A DNA stretch of 64,000 nt. It comes from Sparassis latifolia (Eukaryota; Basidiomycota; Agaricomycetes; Polyporales; Sparassidaceae). Positions 60,988-64,000 of the stretch are shown in pieces; position 1 is the stretch's first letter, and every line of letters begins with the position of its first letter. The translations under genes were made by a program, and so were the position numbers. Where the stretch lies: the NCBI GenBank assembly GCA_018466975.1, contig CM031558.1, positions 1,488,001-1,552,000 of the forward strand. Reading direction: 5' to 3'. A model generated the notes under the pieces. The model was not told where the DNA came from and searched no databases. It saw nothing but the letters and a program-made list of their open reading frames with translations.

Positions 60988-62125
60988 TCAGTCCTCTTCC
61001 TCATCCTCATCCTCATCCTCGTCGCGGGGTCGAAGGGTAACAAGAAGGGTGCGCTTTATCGTATCATGTTCAACGCCGAAGTAGCGTTGAGTGCTGAAGC
61101 TCCAAATAAGATTTCCAATGACCCAGTGCTCCATCGCCTTCACATAATCTGCGACGGCTGTGTCGATCATCGCTCCCCAGGAGGGCAGTTGCTGCTTCGT
61201 GGCAACAAAGCGATCGATCAGCTTCTTGAAGTGATCGCCCACTTCGTCAGACGCAGTCTGAAGATCGACGTTCTTCTGACGCATGAGGACGGTGACGATG
61301 TTGTTCCCGCTGTGGCCTTTGGCCTGCTCCATATTGTAGGAATAGACATCCTGAGAAACGGAAGACATTAAAGATCAACGACAGGAGAAGGCGAGGAGTC
61401 CGACTGACATTCGACCAGCAAACCATATCCGCAGCCGCCCAATAAAGGGTCATGAATATAGGGTCTTCAAAAACGTGGTCGGGAAGATCCACACCGAGAA
61501 CATACTCGAACAGGCCGAAACAAAGACGGATAGCGCTGTTCTCTCGACGCAGAGTTTCGAACGAAGCCATGTCGAGGACTTGTCCACGCTCTCTGAACTC
61601 CGCCTCTCTCCCCACCGCCTCCACATAATCCTCACAGTGCTTCAAGAATCTGCGAAGACAGCCTGGGCCGGCATGCTGCAATAGGCGCGCTCTAAACCTA
61701 CAATTCGCGTGTCAGTAGAAGCTGAATTGGAAGCATGAGAAGACGTACTCCTTGGTCATCTTTGCCAGTGACGATCCGTCGTCCCACTTGGAATCGCGCA
61801 TGGCGTTGAGGTAGATGTTTCCAGTCTGTCTAGCGTCCTTGCCGTCCTGGTCGTCGCTCACCTCGTCGACGACGAAGAGGAGATTGACAAAGTCGCAGCA
61901 GGTACGGAATTGTTCGTAACCAGCATAGGGATAGGTGTGTGAGACGAGCAATTCGTTGCTTCCTTGAATGAAGAAGGCGCGCTTTCTGTCGCTGAACAGA
62001 TTATAACTGTTGATCCACCCTGATGATTCGGCAGCAGCCTTGGTATAATGAGGGTTAGTCGACCCTTGGAAAGGGCAGACAGCGAGAAGATCTGGGAGGA
62101 CGAATTGCTGAGAGACTGAAGGCAT
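60988..62125 (-). CDS. sesquiterpene synthase 2 (class I terpene cyclase)
   Basis: A paralogue of terpene synthase 1 expected to use farnesyl diphosphate. It starts [16 protein letters not shown]. The Asp motif is [13 protein letters not shown] and the second motif [10 protein letters not shown] (NDxxSxxxE). QRYFG follows near the C-terminus. Three exons join at KE|FRARLLQ and [10 protein letters not shown]. The protein is about 340 residues. The C-terminus is an unusual acidic tail of about 10 Asp/Glu residues ([14 protein letters not shown]), encoded by a tandem TCCTCA-type repeat at 60998-61020. All residues expected for catalysis are present. The product is unknown. Confidence 0.9.
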
Positions 62126-64000
62126 GTCGGGTACAGAACCTGGCTATGTCGTTCTATCTCGTACCAATCATCTTTTATACTGTGGCTCTTCTCACAACTG
62201 ACTCGATGGCCCCCGCAAGAGTGTCGCAAAATTCGATATGCGGTCCAGCGCACCTAAGAATCCGGGGTACGACCCTGCGATAGATCCGTTGCTAGATCGC
62301 ATAACGGAATGGAGCATCGTAGGTGTCCCTTCCCGAAAACAATTTAGTGGATTCTGCACGAAGCCAGGAACAATCCATTAGTTTGACCACAGATAATCAA
62401 CGCTAAACCAGAACCGGATGGCGGAATTTACTACATACCTCGGGCTGTGGCTGCTGAAGCGGTTTTGATATTGTCATGTGGTGGGACGGGACTCGCAACT
62501 ATAACAGGGTTTAGTGGCAAACTTACACAGGCTGGAAATATATCTTCGTGAGAATCGGGTTATTCGGAGACAACGGCGTCAATCGACAGGATTTTCGGCA
62601 GACTAGCTGAGCAAAACGGAGGTACAACGACGTCACAGAACACTGGGCATCATTGTCACATGTGTGACGTTGAAGTACGAGGAATATCATTCGACAGTGA
62701 GAGCGAATCAACTGCGGCGAGTGACTGAAATTTCTGTTGAAGCTGCAGTGGAGAGTCCTGACTCACTAAGATGTTACGGCTATCATTGAGCTGAAAACAA
62801 TAAGGCGATTACAAGTCCGTTCTGGTCAATCTGATTTTCCTCCGTTGGCAGCGCAACATCGGTATGAACTTGAGACTCTTCAGTGCTTCAACTCCGTAGT
62901 TGACGGTTAGTGTTAGTGGCGCGGAAACGTCACGTCCCGGGTATGTTGCCAGTTACATAGTCCGATATCTTGTGCGACGGGAACATTGACGGAAACAAGC
63001 TCCTCTCTGGTGCTGTGAGTGCCGAAAGGGAGCTGCAGGGATAGCGATAGCTCCGTTCTGAACCGGCGTAGAGAGCTCACCGGATGGCGGAACCACACTG
63101 AAAGATGATCAGTGTGACGGCGCTAATCGCCGAGACTGAGATGGGAGATCCCCGATTGCAAGAAAGAAGATCGAAGTGCGACAATAAGTTCACCCAAATC
63201 AGCACTTAGCAGAAGGCAGAGTATGCCAACAAATGGATGTGAACTCTTTGCCTCACTTTTTTTCTTCTTTCTTGGTAATTTACAGTACCAACTGCACATT
63301 ACACTGCCTTACCAGGCACGGTCAGAATGCTTGGTTCCGAATCTCCATTGCAACTCAGGAATCTCACTAAGAATATGACACTCGGCGCGACACTAAACCC
63401 TGGTACCGTTATCCTTCGGTGGCCAATGGTAGTAGTCGTCGACGCTCTGTGTGAAATTATCGAACACCCGTCGGGAGCAGATTGGAGTTATAGCTGGTCA
63501 CGCTCATTACGCTGGATGAAACTATCGTCTGCTCCGTTCTCTTTTATGTGATCAGGTAAGACAGTATGCCGGAATCCCACAGCTACATCATGATGGACAA
63601 GCGTGCTCACTGCTTGACGACATCGAACCAGAATGCCGCACCAAGGCGACCAAGCAGAAAAGCCATTGCACCATGACGATCACTTGACGAGCCAAGAGTT
63701 ATATGGAATGGTTCATAGGTTGCGACAGCACTCTGCAATCCACTGTCGACCAAGAGAAACCGAACGTGACATGCATGAGAAATCTCGCTTCACGGCGGTC
63801 TGCATCTTTGTCCAGCACTTGAGACGCGTGCCCTATTCGTCATCGGTCGCGATATCAGCCTATGCAGGCGGCAGAGACGGCAGAGTGTCCAACCATCTGC
63901 ATGGTAGCCGGTGCAGTGGCATCTTGAATCTATGAGTATCAGCGCCAATCAGTCTGATCAATCCGCGAACAGAAGTATAACGTTGATGTATTAGTAAAGA
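62126..64000. other. intergenic or incomplete region, 1.9 kb
   Basis: Upstream of terpene synthase 2 and at the window edge. A TGACTCA lies near 62759. No P450, transporter or transcription-factor exon of the kind that often accompanies terpene synthases could be recognised. Frames are short and unsupported. Confidence 0.4.

Overview
The window looks like a nuclear fragment from a filamentous basidiomycete, probably a wood-rot type Agaricomycete. The evidence is dense 45-75 nt GT-AG introns with CTNAY-like branch points, two fungal-specific FunK1 kinases, a fungal hybrid histidine kinase, two basidiomycete-type sesquiterpene synthases, and the fungal aminoadipate lysine route (homocitrate synthase). 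I saw no bacterial operons, CRISPR array, rRNA or recognisable tRNA. All exon structures were joined by eye from splice signals and family motifs.

Layout. 0-14.3 kb is a housekeeping block: a doubtful ORF, C-5 sterol desaturase (ERG3), a type I DnaJ, rRNA m5C methyltransferase (RCM1/NSUN5), branchpoint-binding protein (SF1/BBP) and TFIIH helicase XPB/Ssl2. 15.6-31 kb holds an unusual bZIP factor, uracil-DNA glycosylase, a palindromic AT-rich repeat (19.7-20.5 kb), dolichol kinase and a GAF hybrid histidine kinase. 31.4-37.2 kb holds a continuous coding frame joining cystathionine beta-lyase to mevalonate kinase, the HIT zinc-finger SWR1 subunit Vps71 and a short-chain dehydrogenase.

37-53 kb is the accessory part. 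It has an unassigned coding-like stretch, two FunK1 kinase paralogues in opposite orientation, a 1.1 kb near-perfect palindrome between them that shares sequence with the 19.7-20.5 kb repeat, a possible decayed gene, and a ~1 kb element with ~37 nt terminal inverted repeats and CCCCGAAA-type subterminal repeats that encloses a small intron-containing gene. 53-62 kb holds homoserine O-acetyltransferase (MET2) and homocitrate synthase, each next to a terpene synthase; the two synthases are paralogous and both on the minus strand.

How the genes relate. Mevalonate kinase, ERG3, dolichol kinase and the terpene synthases all belong to isoprenoid metabolism. Cystathionine beta-lyase and MET2 belong to methionine synthesis, and homocitrate synthase starts lysine synthesis. 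The strongest candidate for something undescribed is the lyase-kinase fusion. Other notable points are the DnaJ gene, whose start codon and HPD motif are both assembled by splicing (the latter through a 6-nt exon), and the gene-carrying inverted-repeat element at 51.9-52.9 kb.
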